Below are positions 1-12,600 of a stretch of DNA of 64,000 bases, one piece after another. Within the stretch, counting starts at the first letter, position 1. Each line of letters starts with the position of its first letter. The stretch comes from Aquila chrysaetos chrysaetos (lineage: Eukaryota > Chordata > Aves > Accipitriformes > Accipitridae): contig NC_044006.1 in assembly GCF_900496995.4 (NCBI RefSeq), forward strand, positions 78,795,754 to 78,859,753, written 5' to 3'. Under the pieces are notes generated by a model that saw nothing but the letters and a program-made list of their open reading frames with translations, was not told the DNA's origin and searched no databases. A program made the translations under genes and the position numbers.

Positions 1-686
1 GGCGGGAAGCTGCTGGCCGAGCCCTTCCGCCAGTGCCACGGCGAGGTGAGTGGGTGCCCACTGCCGCGAGAGCCCGGGAGGTGCTGGGGGTGCCGGCCCC
101 ACCGCCCTCACCCACCGCCCCTGCGCCAGGTTGACCCCGGTGGTTTTTATGCGGCGTGCCTGGAGGTGCAGTGCCGGGAGGGGGACGCCGGGTCCTCACC
201 GCCGCCGGCCGTCTGTGACACCTTCGCCGCCTACGCGCGGGACTGTGCCCGGCACCAAACCTACGTCGACTGGCGCCAGCCGGGCTTCTGCGGTAGGGAC
301 CCGGGGGGGGTCTGGCACCGAGCCCCTCACTGCGGCTCCCCCCACCACTGCTGCGCTGGCGGCTCCCGCGCCCCAAAGGCTCGTGTGCGCACCCCTCAGT
401 CGGCGCCGAGCCCGCCGGTGCTGAGCGCGGTGTCTGTCCCGGCAGAGCGGCGGTGCGGTGCGGGGAAGCGGTTCTCGGACTGCGTCTCCTCCTGCCCCGC
501 CAGCTGCGCGGCCGTGGGCAGCGCCGAGGAGGGGCCGTGCCGCGAGGACTGCGCCGGCGGCTGCGAGTGCGCGCCGGGGCTCTACCAGGACGGGGGGCTC
601 TGCGTCCCCCCGAGCGCCTGCCCTTGCCACCACCGCCGCCAGCGCTACGCCCCAGGCCAGAGCATCCGCCAGCGCTGCAATCAGTG
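1..686 (+). CDS. SSPO: SSPO exons: C8 and TIL of the first vWD unit
   Basis: There are three exons: 1-45 (enters open, donor GTGAGT), 130-292 and 446-686. The first two encode the cysteine-rich C8 domain ([10 protein letters not shown], then [12 protein letters not shown] and WRQPGFC). The third is a trypsin-inhibitor-like (TIL) domain that runs from [12 protein letters not shown] to [10 protein letters not shown] and ends at a split Cys codon before GTGAGC. These domains follow the first von Willebrand D domain, which is upstream of the window. In the family they form disulfides important for multimerisation. Confidence 0.88.
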
Positions 687-3600
687 GTGAGCAATGCCGA
701 GGCGCCAGGGCCGGAATTCTGCACCCACAGGGGAATAAACCCTATGGATGGGCACGATGCCCATCGCACCCCGTTTTTTGGGGTGGGGGGCAAGCGCCTG
801 CGCATCCATGCCCGGTGCGGCAGGAGGTGCCGTGGCTGTGTCATCATCCCCCCCCCCGGTGAGCCTGGTGTTCCCTTTTGTGCCCACAGCACGTGCCAGG
901 GTGGGCACTGGCTCTGCAGCCAGGACCGGTGCCCGGGGGAGTGCGCGGTGCTGGGGGGCCGCCACTACGTCACCTTCGACCGCCGGCGCTTCTCCTTCCT
1001 GGGCGCCTGCGCCTACACCCTGGTGCAGGTGAGTGCGGCCGCTGCGGTGGCCGGGATGGTGGCCGTGGTGGTGGCCGGGGTGGTGGAGACCTGCCCTGGG
1101 GGGCTCTGCCCTGGGGACCCCGGCACAGGGGGGCTCAGTGGGGTCTCTGCCCCCCCAGGACTTCGTGGAGGGGCAGCTGCTGATCACGGCCGAGCACGAG
1201 GCTTGCGACAGCCGCCGGCCCCTCGGCTGTCTCCGGTCCCTTTCCGTCAGTGCCCGCCGGACCTCCGCCCGCCTCCGCGGCACAGGTGACCTGCGGGGAC
1301 CGTCCCTGCGCCCCGGCGGGCTGGTGGGTGCTGGCCCGGGGGCCGTGCCCTGACATCCCCACGGTGGTGGGTGCCAGCCCGGTAGCCGTGCCCTGACGTC
1401 CCCTTGCTCTCCCGGCGCAGGCGAGGTGACGGTGGACGGGCGGGAGGTGACGCTGCCCTTTGCCGGCGCAGAGCTGAGCATCCGCCGGGCGTCCTCCTCC
1501 TTCCTGCTGCTCCAGACCTTCGGGGCCCACGTCCTCTGGGGGCTGGAGACCCCCGCCGCCTACATCACCCTCCAGCCTGCCTTCGCCGACAAGGTGAGCC
1601 CCCGTCCTCGGCTATGCCGCGCCACCACGGTGGTGCCTGGTGGTGGAACTGGGCTGGGATCCGGCGGGATGGATCCTGGCTACAGGGGGTCCTGCGGGCC
1701 CCATCCTGAGCCACGTGCCGGCGCGGCAGGTGCGGGGGCTCTGCGGCACCTACAACTGGAACCAGCAGGATGAGTTCACCACGCCGGCGGGCGACGTGGA
1801 GACCAGCATCACCGCCTTCGCCAACAAGTACCGGGCGTCCGGCGACTGCCCCGTGCTCAGCCCGTTGCCCCTCGAGCCCTGCGGTGCCTTCGCGGGGCGG
1901 CGGGAGCTCGCCGAGGCCGCCTGCGCCGTCCTGCACGGCCCTGCCTTCCAGGTGCCGAGCGGCCCCCGCCCCGGCTGAGCGCCACCGTGGCCGGTGCCCG
2001 GCGGAGGTGCCGAGTGCCGGCGCCGCAGCCTGACCTGCGCCTCCCGCCCCCAGCCCTGCCACCGGGTCGTGGAGCCGGAGCCCTTCCTCCAGCTCTGCCT
2101 GCACGATGCCTGCGCCTGCCGGGGCGGGCAGCGCTGCCTGTGCCCGGTGCTGGCTGCCTACGCCCGGCAGTGCGCCCGGGAGGGAGCCGCGCTCTCCTGG
2201 AGGAACCAGAGCTTCTGCGGTGCGGGGCAGGGGGGCGGGATGGAAGGGATGGATAATGTGGGGTAGGATGGGATGGGGATAGGGATGGGGATGGGGATGG
2301 GATGGGATGAGATGGAGATGGGGATGAGGATGGGATGGGATGAGATGGGATGAGATGGGGATGGGATGGGATGAGATGGGATGATATGGAATGGGAGGGG
2401 ATGGCAATGGGATGGGATGGGGATGGGATGAGATGGGGATGGGATGGGATGAGATGGGGATGGGGAGGCAGGGGTGACGCTGGGGCTGGGTGAGAGGGTG
2501 GTGGATGAGGTGGGGTGGGATGGATGGGTTGGGTGGGTGCCGGGGTGGGTGGGTGGGGGTGTGGCTGGCGGGTGGATGGTGGGTGGGGGGTGGGCTGGGT
2601 GGGTGAATGGGATGGGGATGGGATAGGGGTGGGGACGGCAATGGGATGGGATGGGGGTGGGATGGGATGGGATAGGATGAGGTGGGGATGGGATGGGGAT
2701 GGCAATGGGATGGGGGTGGGGATGGCAATGGGATGGGATGGGGATGGGATGAGATGGGGATGGGATGGGATAGGATGAGGTGGGGATGGGATGGGGATGC
2801 TGCCACCACATGCCAGGGGACAGCGGGGAGGGCCGGGTGCTGGGGGTGCAGGCAGCAGGGCAGGGCAGAGCAGGGATGCTGCTGTCAGTGACCTCCCCGT
2901 ATCCGTCCCCGCAGGCGTGCCGTGCGGCGGGGGGCAGCTGTACCTGGAGTGCGGCCGTCCCTGCGGCCAGACCTGCGCCGACCTGCGCCTGGACGGGGGC
3001 AGCTCCTGCCCCGACCTGGACGGGCTCTGCATCCCCGGCTGCAACTGCCCTGCTGGGCTGGTGCTGGCCGAGGGCGGGCAGTGCGTCCCGCCGGGCGACT
3101 GCCCCTGCCGCCACGGCACCCAGCTCTACCCTCCCGGCAGCCAGATCCGCCGGGGCTGCAACGCGTGGTGCGTAGCCCAGCCGGTGCCCGAGGGGGTGGC
3201 AGGGACCGGACAGGGGACACAGGGGATGGCAAGGGCTGGGCAGGACGAGGGACACCGATCCAGTGCCGCAGGACGTGGCGGGTGGCAGGAGACGTCTGAT
3301 GAAATCCCCCTACGGCCCGTTTGGGACGGCACCGCGGGATAGGTGGCTTTCATTGACCGTCCCTGCCACGGGGCGCCGGTGCTACCGACAAAGAGCCTGT
3401 CTCCGGCCCCCCCCGGCATGGCTGGCGGGGGGACCCATCCCTGAGGTGGTGATGTGGAGCCCAGGGCATCTCTGCTGGGAAGTGGGCTTTGGGTGGGATG
3501 GGGTGGAGATGGGATGGAGATGGGGATGGGGATGGGTGGGATGGGGATGCCAGGACCCTGGCGTGGGGCCGGCTGGGTGGGGGGGCTCCCCGGGCCTGGA

Positions 3601-6600
3601 GGGTGCTGGGGGGCTGCCCTCACCATGTCCCCTCCCCGCAGCATCTGCGCCGGCGGGTCCTGGCGCTGTGCCGAAGCCCCCTGCCCTGTGGCCGCCCTCT
3701 GCCCTGGGGGGCTGGTTCATGCCCCGGGGTCCTGCCTGCGCCGCTGCGACGGCGCTGAGCCCAACGGCACCTGTGCCGGCATCGCTGACGGCTGCGTCTG
3801 CCCTCCTGGCACCGTATTCCTGGTGGGTGACCCCCTCCCTTGGGGAGGGCGTCCCAGGGGGCTGGGGGACCTGGGGCATCAGGGGGCTGGGGAAGTGGGG
3901 GGTCAGGGGACCTGGGCATGGGGGACCAGGGGCTGGGGGGTCCAGGGGATGTGGGCCATTGGGGATGGGGGGGAGGGCTGGTGAGGGGTACTGGGGGGGT
4001 CCCAGCCCCTCTGCTGGTGCCTGTCCAGAGCCCCCCGTGCTGCAGGGGGGCTGTCAGTCCCCTCTCCCCACCAGCGCCGACTCACTGGGGGGGGGGTCCT
4101 CGCATCGGCAGGACGGGCGCTGCGTGTCCCCAGAGGAGTGTCCCTGCCACCACGGCGGGCGGCTGTACCGGCCCAACGACACCATCGTCCGGGACTGCAA
4201 CACCTGGTGAGACCCCCCCCCCAGCCAGACCCACACCCCGGGGATGCCGTGGCTGCACCGGCACTCAGCTCTGTCCCCCGCAGCGTGTGCCGGCAGCAGC
4301 GCTGGCATTGCGGCCGGGAGGAGTGCGCGGGGACCTGTGTGGCCACAGGGGACCCCCACTACGTCACCTTCGACGGGCGAGCCTTCTCCTTCCCGGGGGA
4401 CTGCGAGTACCTGCTGGCGCGCGAGACCACCGGCCTCTTCACCGTCACCGCCGAGAACGTCCCCTGCGGCACCAGCGGTGTCACCTGCACCAAATCGGTG
4501 GTGGTGGTGATGGGCAACACCGTGGTGCACATGCTGCGGGGTGAGGGGACGGGGGGGACGCGGGGACGGGTCCCCCATGGGACGGGGATGTGCCGGGAGT
4601 CACCGCCCCTGACAGCCCACCCTGTCCCGGCAGGGAGGGACGTGACAGTGAACGGGGTCTCGGTTCGACCCCCCAAAATCTACAGCGGGACCGGGCTGAC
4701 GCTGGAGCGCGCCGGCCTCTTCCTCCTCCTCCTCCTCTCCCGCCTGGGGCTGGCGGTGCTCTGGGACGGAGGTGAGACCTGCCGGGAGGGCTCGGGGGGG
4801 GTCCCCGGGCCAGCCGTGCCACGGTGGAACGCCGGTGCCAAGCGCCATGCTGTGCCACCCCAGGCACGCGGGTGTACGTCCGGCTGGAGCCGCAGCACCG
4901 GGGCCGCGTGGTCGGGCTCTGCGGGAACTTCGATGGCGACGCCGAGAACGATTTTGCCAGCCGGCAAGGGGTGCTGGAGCCCACCGCCGACCTCTTCGGC
5001 AACTCCTGGCGCCTCAGCCTGCTCTGCCCCGAGGTCGACAGCGCCGACGCGCGGCACCCCTGCACCGTACGGATGGGGACAGGGATGGGGAACCGGGGTA
5101 GCTGCGCGGGGACGGTGGTGGGGAGCAGGTGGGGGGGGCAGCCCCGGCGCCTGGCTGGCCAAGGGGTGGCATCTGACAGCGGTGCTGGCCCCCCCAGGAG
5201 AGCCCCCACCGGGCGACGTGGGCCCGCAGGCGCTGCAGCGTCCTCCGGCAGCGGCTCTTCGCACCGTGCCACGACGCGGTGCCGTGCCAGCGCTTCTACG
5301 ACTGGTGCGTCTTCGATGCCTGCGGGTAAGTGCCGAGCCGGCAGCGGGCAGGGGGGTCCACGAACCGGGGGAGGGGGGGTCCCGCCACCCCCATCCCACC
5401 GGCTGCGGCACCGATCCGCCGCGCTCTGCCGGCAGCTGCGACTCCGGGGGGGACTGCGAGTGCCTGTGCACGGCCATCGCCACCTACGCCGAGGAGTGCG
5501 GCCGGCGCGGCATCCACATCCGATGGAGGAGCCAGCAGCTGTGCCGTGAGTCACCGTCCCCATCCCCGTGGGCTCCGTTCGAGGCTGGGGGGGGGGGTTT
5601 TGGGGGGGTCCAGGCTGGGGGCCGGGCTGTGCCCCCCATGGGCTGTGCTGGGGTCTGGGTTTGGTCCCGTGGCTGATCCAGACGAGTGATGGGGCTGGGG
5701 GGGGGCTGGGATCCGGGGCTGGGGGGGGCCAGGAGCCCCCCGCATGGGGAGGGAGCGGGGCCAGGCGGCTGTGGGGGGGGGGGGGGTCCCTGCCCTGCCC
5801 GACTCCTTGTCTCCAGCCCTGCAGTGCGACGGGGGGCTGGAGTACAACGCTTGTGGCCCCCCCCTGCCCCCCCACCTGCCGCAGCCTCGGTCGGGAGCCC
5901 CCCGAGCACTGCCAGGGCCTGTCCTGTCTGGAGGGCTGCTTCTGCCCCCCGGGGAGGGTCCTGCACGGTGAGACCTGGCAACGGCGTGGGGCTGGCGTGG
6001 GGCTGGCGTGGGGATGGCATGGGGCTGGCATGGGGATGGAGTGGGGATGGTATGGGGCTGGCGTGGGGCTGGCGTGGGGATGGCATGGGGCTGGCATGGG
6101 GATGGAGTGGGGATGGTATGGGGCTGGCGTGGGGCTGGAGTGGGGATGATATGGGGCTGGAGTGGGGATGGAGTGGGGATGGTATGGGGCTGGCGTGGGG
6201 CTGGAGTGGGGATGATATGGGGCTGGTGTGGGGCTGGCGTGGGGCCGGAGTGGGGCTGATATGGGGCTGGCATGGTGCTGACACCTCCTCCCCTCTCCGC
6301 TCGCAGATGGCGGCTGCATCGAGCCCGCCGAGTGCCCGTGTTTCTGGGACGGCTTTGCCTTCCCGGCCGGTGCCGCGGTGCAGCAGGGCTGCAAGAACTG
6401 GTGAGTCTCCCCGCCTGGTGCGGCACCGGGCCGGCACAGCCATCCAGCACCCGCCAGCAGCCGGGCTGCCGGGACGGTGACGCCAGGATGGGGGGGAGCA
6501 CCCCAGGGCTGAGCCGTCCCCATCCCCGCAGCACGTGCGCGGCGGGTCGGTGGCACTGCCCGTCCTCGCCGGAGCCGTGCCCATCCGAGCCGCGTTGTGC

Positions 6601-9600
6601 CGAGTGGGAGTTCGCCTGCCGCGCCGACGGGCGCTGCGTGCCGGGCGCCTGGGTCTGTGACAACGAGGAGGACTGCGGGGACGGCTCGGATGAAGTCTGC
6701 GCCCCGCGCTGCGCCCCGCACCAGCACCGCTGCGCCGGCGGGCAGTGCCTGGCCTGGGGCGCCCGCTGCGACGGCGTGCCCGACTGCCCCGACGGCTCCG
6801 ACGAGGACGGCTGCCCCCCCTCCACCTGCACCCCCCCCCGAGTTTGGCTGCGCCAGCGGCCGCTGCCTCCCCCCGGGACGCGTCTGCGACGGAGAGCTGG
6901 ACTGCGGCTTCGCCGACGACTCGGATGAAGCAGGCGAGTGGCCCCACGGCCCCCCCACGGCTGCGCCCAGGGGCGCTGGGGCGGGGGGGGGGCATTGCAG
7001 GGGTCCCGGGTCCCAGAGCAGCGGGGTGCAGGAGGGGGCTGCAAGCAGGCTGCGCCCCATAGCAGCAGGGCCTGTGCCCCATGGCGGGGGTCGCTGAGCC
7101 CCCTGACCCTGGGGGTCTATGCCCCACGGCGGGGTTCCCTGACCGCTGCCACTGCAGGCTGCAGCCCGACCTGCGACGCAGGGCGAGTTCCGCTGCGCGG
7201 TGGGCCGGTGCGTGCCATACCCTCACCGCTGCGACGGTCGCGACGACTGCGGTGACTTCAGCGATGAACGCGGCTGCGTCTGCCCCCCCGGCCACTTCCA
7301 GTGTCCCGATGCCCGGTGCCTGCCCCCATCCACCGTCTGCGATGGCCACCGCGACTGTGCCAATGGCACCGACGAGGCTTTCTGCCCAGGTGAGGGGCCA
7401 CGGGGCTCAGCCCCCCTCGCCGGGACCCCCTGCCCGTGGCGGCATCACCCCATGGGACTGTGTGTGTCCCCCCCAGACCGGGTGACCTGCGCCCCCGGGC
7501 AGCTGCCCTGCCCCGACGGCTCCTGCATTGGCGAGGCCACGGTCTGCGACGGCCACCACGACTGCCGGGATGGCTGGGACGAGAGCCCGGCGGGGTGCGC
7601 GGCGGCACTGGCCGCTGCCGTGCTCACCACCCCCGCCAACGCCTCGGCTGGTGAGGGGCGGCGGTGCCGTGGGGCGGCCGGACCCCCCGCGCGGCTCCCC
7701 GCTGCCCTGCCCCATAGCCCCGGTGCCGGCACGGGGGAGGTTTGCCGGGATCGCCGTGCTCTGCGCCGGGATGGCACCTGGTGGGGATGGGGGTGCGATG
7801 GGGATCGCTGGGCCGGGCACCCCACGGTGACCCGCTGCCCCCAGTGCCGGCGTGCGGCCCCTACGCCTTCGCCTGCGGGAGCGGGGAGTGCACGCCGCGG
7901 GGCTGGCTCTGCGACGGCGAAGCCGACTGCCGCGACGGCAGCGACGAGCTGGGCTGTGCCGGCGGCTGCGAGCCCGGACGCTTCCCCTGCGCCCACGGCA
8001 CCGACTGCGTCCCCTACGGCCACCTCTGCGACGGCGTCCCCCACTGCCGCGACCGCTCCGACGAAAGCACCGACCGCTGCGGTGAGCTGTGGTCGGGGTC
8101 TCCCCCGGTGTCCCCCTCCCTGGTGGCAGCCAGCATGGTGGGATGCTCTTGAGGGTCCCCCCACGGCGTCGCGCCTGATGGTGCTCTGGCCCCGGCGCAG
8201 GCTCAACCGCCATCCCGCCGTGTCCGGGGCACTTTGCCTGCGACGATGGCGTGTGCCTCAACACATCGAGGGTCTGCGACGGTGCCACCGACTGTCCCCG
8301 GGGCGAGGATGAGCTGGCCTGCGGTGAGGGGCTCCCTGGCAAGGGAGGTGGGGGGTGGCGGGGGGCTGCAGCCTGACAGTGCCTGGGGGTCGCGGCTGGA
8401 AACGGCCACCCCGCCACGGCCACCCCCTGTCCCCTCCCCAGAAAGCCACGTCCCCACCGGTGGGAGCAACCGGACGGGGGGACCCTGCGCCGAATACACC
8501 TGCGGGGAGGACGAGTGCGTCACCTTCCAGCAGGTATGGGGGCTGTGGGGGACCCCCGCCCCTCCCGGTGCCACCACGGGGTCCCTACGGTGCTGCCCCG
8601 CCGCCTCCCCGGCTCAGCACCGCGCCGGTGCCGCAGGTGTGCGACGGGGTGCCGGACTGCGGGGCCGGGGGGGGGACCACCCCAGGACGAGCAGGACTGT
8701 GGGGTCTGGGGGCCCTGGGGGCCCTGGGGTGCCTGTACCCGCTCCTGCGGCCCCGGCTTGCAGCAGCGCACACGGGGCTGCCATCAGCACCGACCCGGCG
8801 TGCTGCACCGGTGCCGCGGTCAGGCCGCGCAGGAGCAGCAGTGCTTCAGCATCGCCTGCCCCGGTGAGTGGGACTGCCGGGAGGGACGGGGGGGTCCGCG
8901 GGGGGGGGTGCTGGCACGGGGGTTTGGGGGGGGGTCCCACCGCTGGCGATGCCCGAGGGGTCCAGGGGGACCCCATGGCTGGGGTGCCTGCGGGATTTGG
9001 GGGTTCCCATGGTTGGGGCTGCCCAGGGGAGTTGGGGGTTCCCGTGGCCAGGGTGCCGGGGAGATTTTGGGGTCCCTATGGCTGAGGCTGCCTGGGGGAT
9101 TTGGGGGTTCCCATGGTTGGGGCTGCCCAGGGGAGTTGGGGGTTCCCATGGCCGGAGTGCTGGGGAGATTTCAGGGTCCCTATGCTTGAGGCTGCCTGGG
9201 GGATTTGGGGGTTCCCATGGCTGGGGCTGCCTGGCAGGTTTGGGTGTTCCCAAGGGGGTTCCCAATCCCCCCCCAGGGACACGCCAATACTCCCTTATAG
9301 CATTCTGACATGCCCCTAGGTGACCCCAATCCCCTTTGGGACATCCTAGTACCCCCCAGGGCACCCCAATACCCCCTCTCTAAGACCCCATTATCCCTCT
9401 CCAGGACCCCAATATCTCTTCAGAGCATCCCAGTACTCCCCTAGATCACCCCAATGGGCTGCCCAAGGGGTCTGGGGGGTTCCCATGGCTGGGGCTGCTG
9501 GGGCAGGAGCAGGGCCCCCCCCCGGACAGGTCAGGGCTGGCCGTGGCCCTGGGGTGGCAGGGGGTGCAGGGGCAGGGGGGTGCGGGCAGGGGCTGCCCGC

Positions 9601-12600
9601 CCTCACACCTCTGCCTCCTGCCCGCAGTGGACGGCGCCTGGAGCGAGTGGGCGACCTGGTCCAACTGCACGGGGGGCTGCGGTGGGGTGCGGCTGCGGCG
9701 GCGGGACTGCCGGCCCCCCCAGAACGGTGGCCGCCACTGCGCCGAGCTGCCCGGCGCGTCCCCCGCCACCCTCGAAATGGGTGGGTGACAGTGGGGTGGG
9801 GTGGGGGCTCTGGGGGACCGGGGGGGTCCCGGTGAGATGGGTGGGCTCCGGGGGGTGGCTGACCCCGCTCCTCCCGCCCCAGGCGCCTGCGAGCCGGGGG
9901 GCTGCCCCAACGCCTCCGCCTGCCCCGGGGGGCTGCGGCCCCGGTCCTGTGCCCCCTGCCCCGCGTCCTGCGCCGACCTCGCCGCTGGCGCTAAGTGCCG
10001 GCAGGACCGACCCTGCAGCCCAGGTGAGGCGGGGGGGGACGACGATGGGGGGAGCTGCGGAGACCCCGGGGGACCCTTCGCCTTGGAGTGGACGAGAGGC
10101 CAGACGCGGCGCACCCGCCCACCCACTCGCCCCCCGTGGCAGGGTGCTGGTGCGCGGCGGGGCTGGTGCTGGATGCCGGCAGCGGCCGGTGCGTGCGCCC
10201 GCGGGAGTGCCCCTGCCAGGTTGGGGGGGCTGCGGTACCGGCCGGGGCAGCCGGTGAAGGTGAACTGCCGCCTCTGCACCTGCCTGGACGGGCAACTGCG
10301 GCGCTGCCGCCAAAACCCCGACTGCACCGGTGGGTCCTGGCACGCGGCGGCACCGCGGCGGCAGGGAGGGGCCGGGGGGGACCCCCGCTGACCCGGTGCC
10401 CCCCGTTGCTGGCAGTGCACTGCGGCTGGTCGGCGTGGTCGGCGTGGGGCGAGTGCCCGGGTCCCTGCGGCTCCCAGAGCGTCCAGTGGTCCTTCCGCAG
10501 CCCCACCAACCCCAGCCGGCGCGGCGGCGGCCGGCACTGCCGCGGCATCTACCGCAAGGCCCGCAGGTGAGGTGGCAGGCGCCGGGGGTGGCGAGCGGGC
10601 GGGTGGGCTCCCCGCCGACCTCCCCTCTCCGCAGGTGCCAGACGGCGCCGTGCCGGCAGTGCCAGTACCAGGGCCGGCGGCGCGCGCCGGGGGAACGCTG
10701 GCGCGGGGGGCCCTGCCACGTCTGCCAGTGCCTGCCCAGCCTGGCCGTCCGCTGCTCGCCCTACTGCCCCCACCGTGCCGCCGGCTGCCCCCAGGTGAGG
10801 GCTGGGGGTGCTGGGGCATCCCTGGGGGGGGACGACCCTCCCTGCCGGTGACGGTGACGGTGACGGTGACCCCACGTAGGGCCGGGTGCTGGTGGAGGGC
10901 CACGGGGACTCCTGCTGCTACTGCGCCCCGGCGGGTGAGTCGGGGGGAGCGGGTGCCGCAGTGGGAGGGGGGGGGGCGTCCCCACGGTGTGGGGGCTGCC
11001 CCAGCGCCGGCTGCATGGTGGCTGTCCCCACCGCAGGTGACAACGGGACAGCCACCCCCCCCACGCTGACAACGGAGCCCCCCTCCACGACGCCGGCAGA
11101 GCCCCCCGGCAGCCCCCTCCTCACCTTCCCGCTGCCTCCCCTTGGCGGTAAGCAAGACCCCCCCTGACCACGGGGCTGCCCTCTGCGGGCAGGGTGCGGG
11201 CAGCCGGGGACCGGGGGCTGTGTCCCCCCCCCCCCGCTCCACATCCTCCATCCCGGCAGATCCCTGCTACCGCCCGCTGGGCATCGCCTCCCTGCCGGAC
11301 AGCAGCTTCGCCGCCTCCTCGGAGCAGGCGGGGACCCCTGCCCACGCTGCCCGCCTCCACGGCGGTGACCCCGGGCAGGAGCTGCGGGGCTGGGCCCCCC
11401 CAGACGATGCCTACCCGGCGCTGCTCTCCGAGCCCCCCTTCCTGCAGCTGGACCTGCTGGAGCCCACCAACATCACCGGTGGGTGCCCGTCCGGACCCCC
11501 GGGCGTTGCCGGCGGCGGCGGTGTGGGTGTCGGTGCCGACACGTTGCCGCGCCGTCCCCTGGCAGGGGTGGTGGTGCAGGGAGCCGGCTCCTCCGACGCC
11601 TTCGTCACCGCTTTCCTGCTGCGGTTCAGCGCCGACGGCACCCGCTGGCACCGCTACCGCGAGGTCACCGCCGACGGCCGGCCTGAGGCCAAGGTGCCGC
11701 CTGCGCCGGGGTGCGACCGCGACCGCGGGCGGGCGCGGGGGGAGGCACGCGGCGAGCACCGGCTGCGCGTGGAGCCACGGTTGCACGCACGGGGCCGCGC
11801 ACGTGGGTGCTCGTGCACAGGCGTGCGCACCCCCCTGCCCGTCCCTGCCTGCACACCCCTGCCTGTGTCCCCCCTCCCTGTCCCGTCCCCCCCCCCCCAG
11901 CTCTTCCAGGGTAACTGGGATGCCGGCACGCCAGCGGTGCGGCTGCTGGGCCGCATGGTGCAGGCGCGGCACGTCCGCATCCTCCCCCAAGACTTCCACA
12001 ACCGCATCGTCCTGCGCGCAGAGCTGCTGGGCTGCCCCCCAGGTATGGGGGGGGGGGGCACGCCTTCATCCCCCCACCATGGGAGCCCTTCTCCCGCCTA
12101 CCTCTGCCTTCTCCCCAAAGTGCCCCCTGCCCGGCTCGGGGCCGTGACGGTGCCGGTGCCAGTGATGCCGGTGCCCGTGATGCCGGTGCCGGTGCCAGTG
12201 ACGATGCCGGTGGTGCCAGTGACTATGCCGGCGACGCCAAGCCAGCGCCCCTGTGGCGTGGGGGAGTTCCGGTGCGGGAACGGGGGCTGCGTCCCCGGGG
12301 GTCCCCACGGCGCCCTGTGCGACGGCGTCGATGACTGCGGGGACCTCTCGGACGAGCTGCCCTGCGGTGAGCGGGGTCAGGGGCCCGGTGCCGCGGTGGG
12401 GGCGTCCGGCACCGCGGGGGGCTCGGGGCTGTGGGGTGCTGCCCTTGACGACGACACTGCCCACCCCGTGCAGGGCTGGCCCCCCCGGTGACCACCCCGG
12501 TGCCCGGGCTGTGCCCGCCGTCCCACTTCGCCTGCCCGGGCTCCGGCGGCTGCCTCCCGGCATCCCAGAGGTGCGACGGCATCGCCGGCTGCCCCGACGG

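Noticed and set aside
1565-3255. Minus-strand frames of 300-420 codons rich in His, Pro and Ser
   Set aside because: They are translations of the antisense of GGGAT minisatellites and SSPO exons, with no start context, domain or splice support.
4481-7349. Minus-strand frames of 859 and 621 codons across SSPO
   Set aside because: GC-rich sequence has few stops in all frames. The plus strand holds the conserved SSPO domains; the antisense has none.
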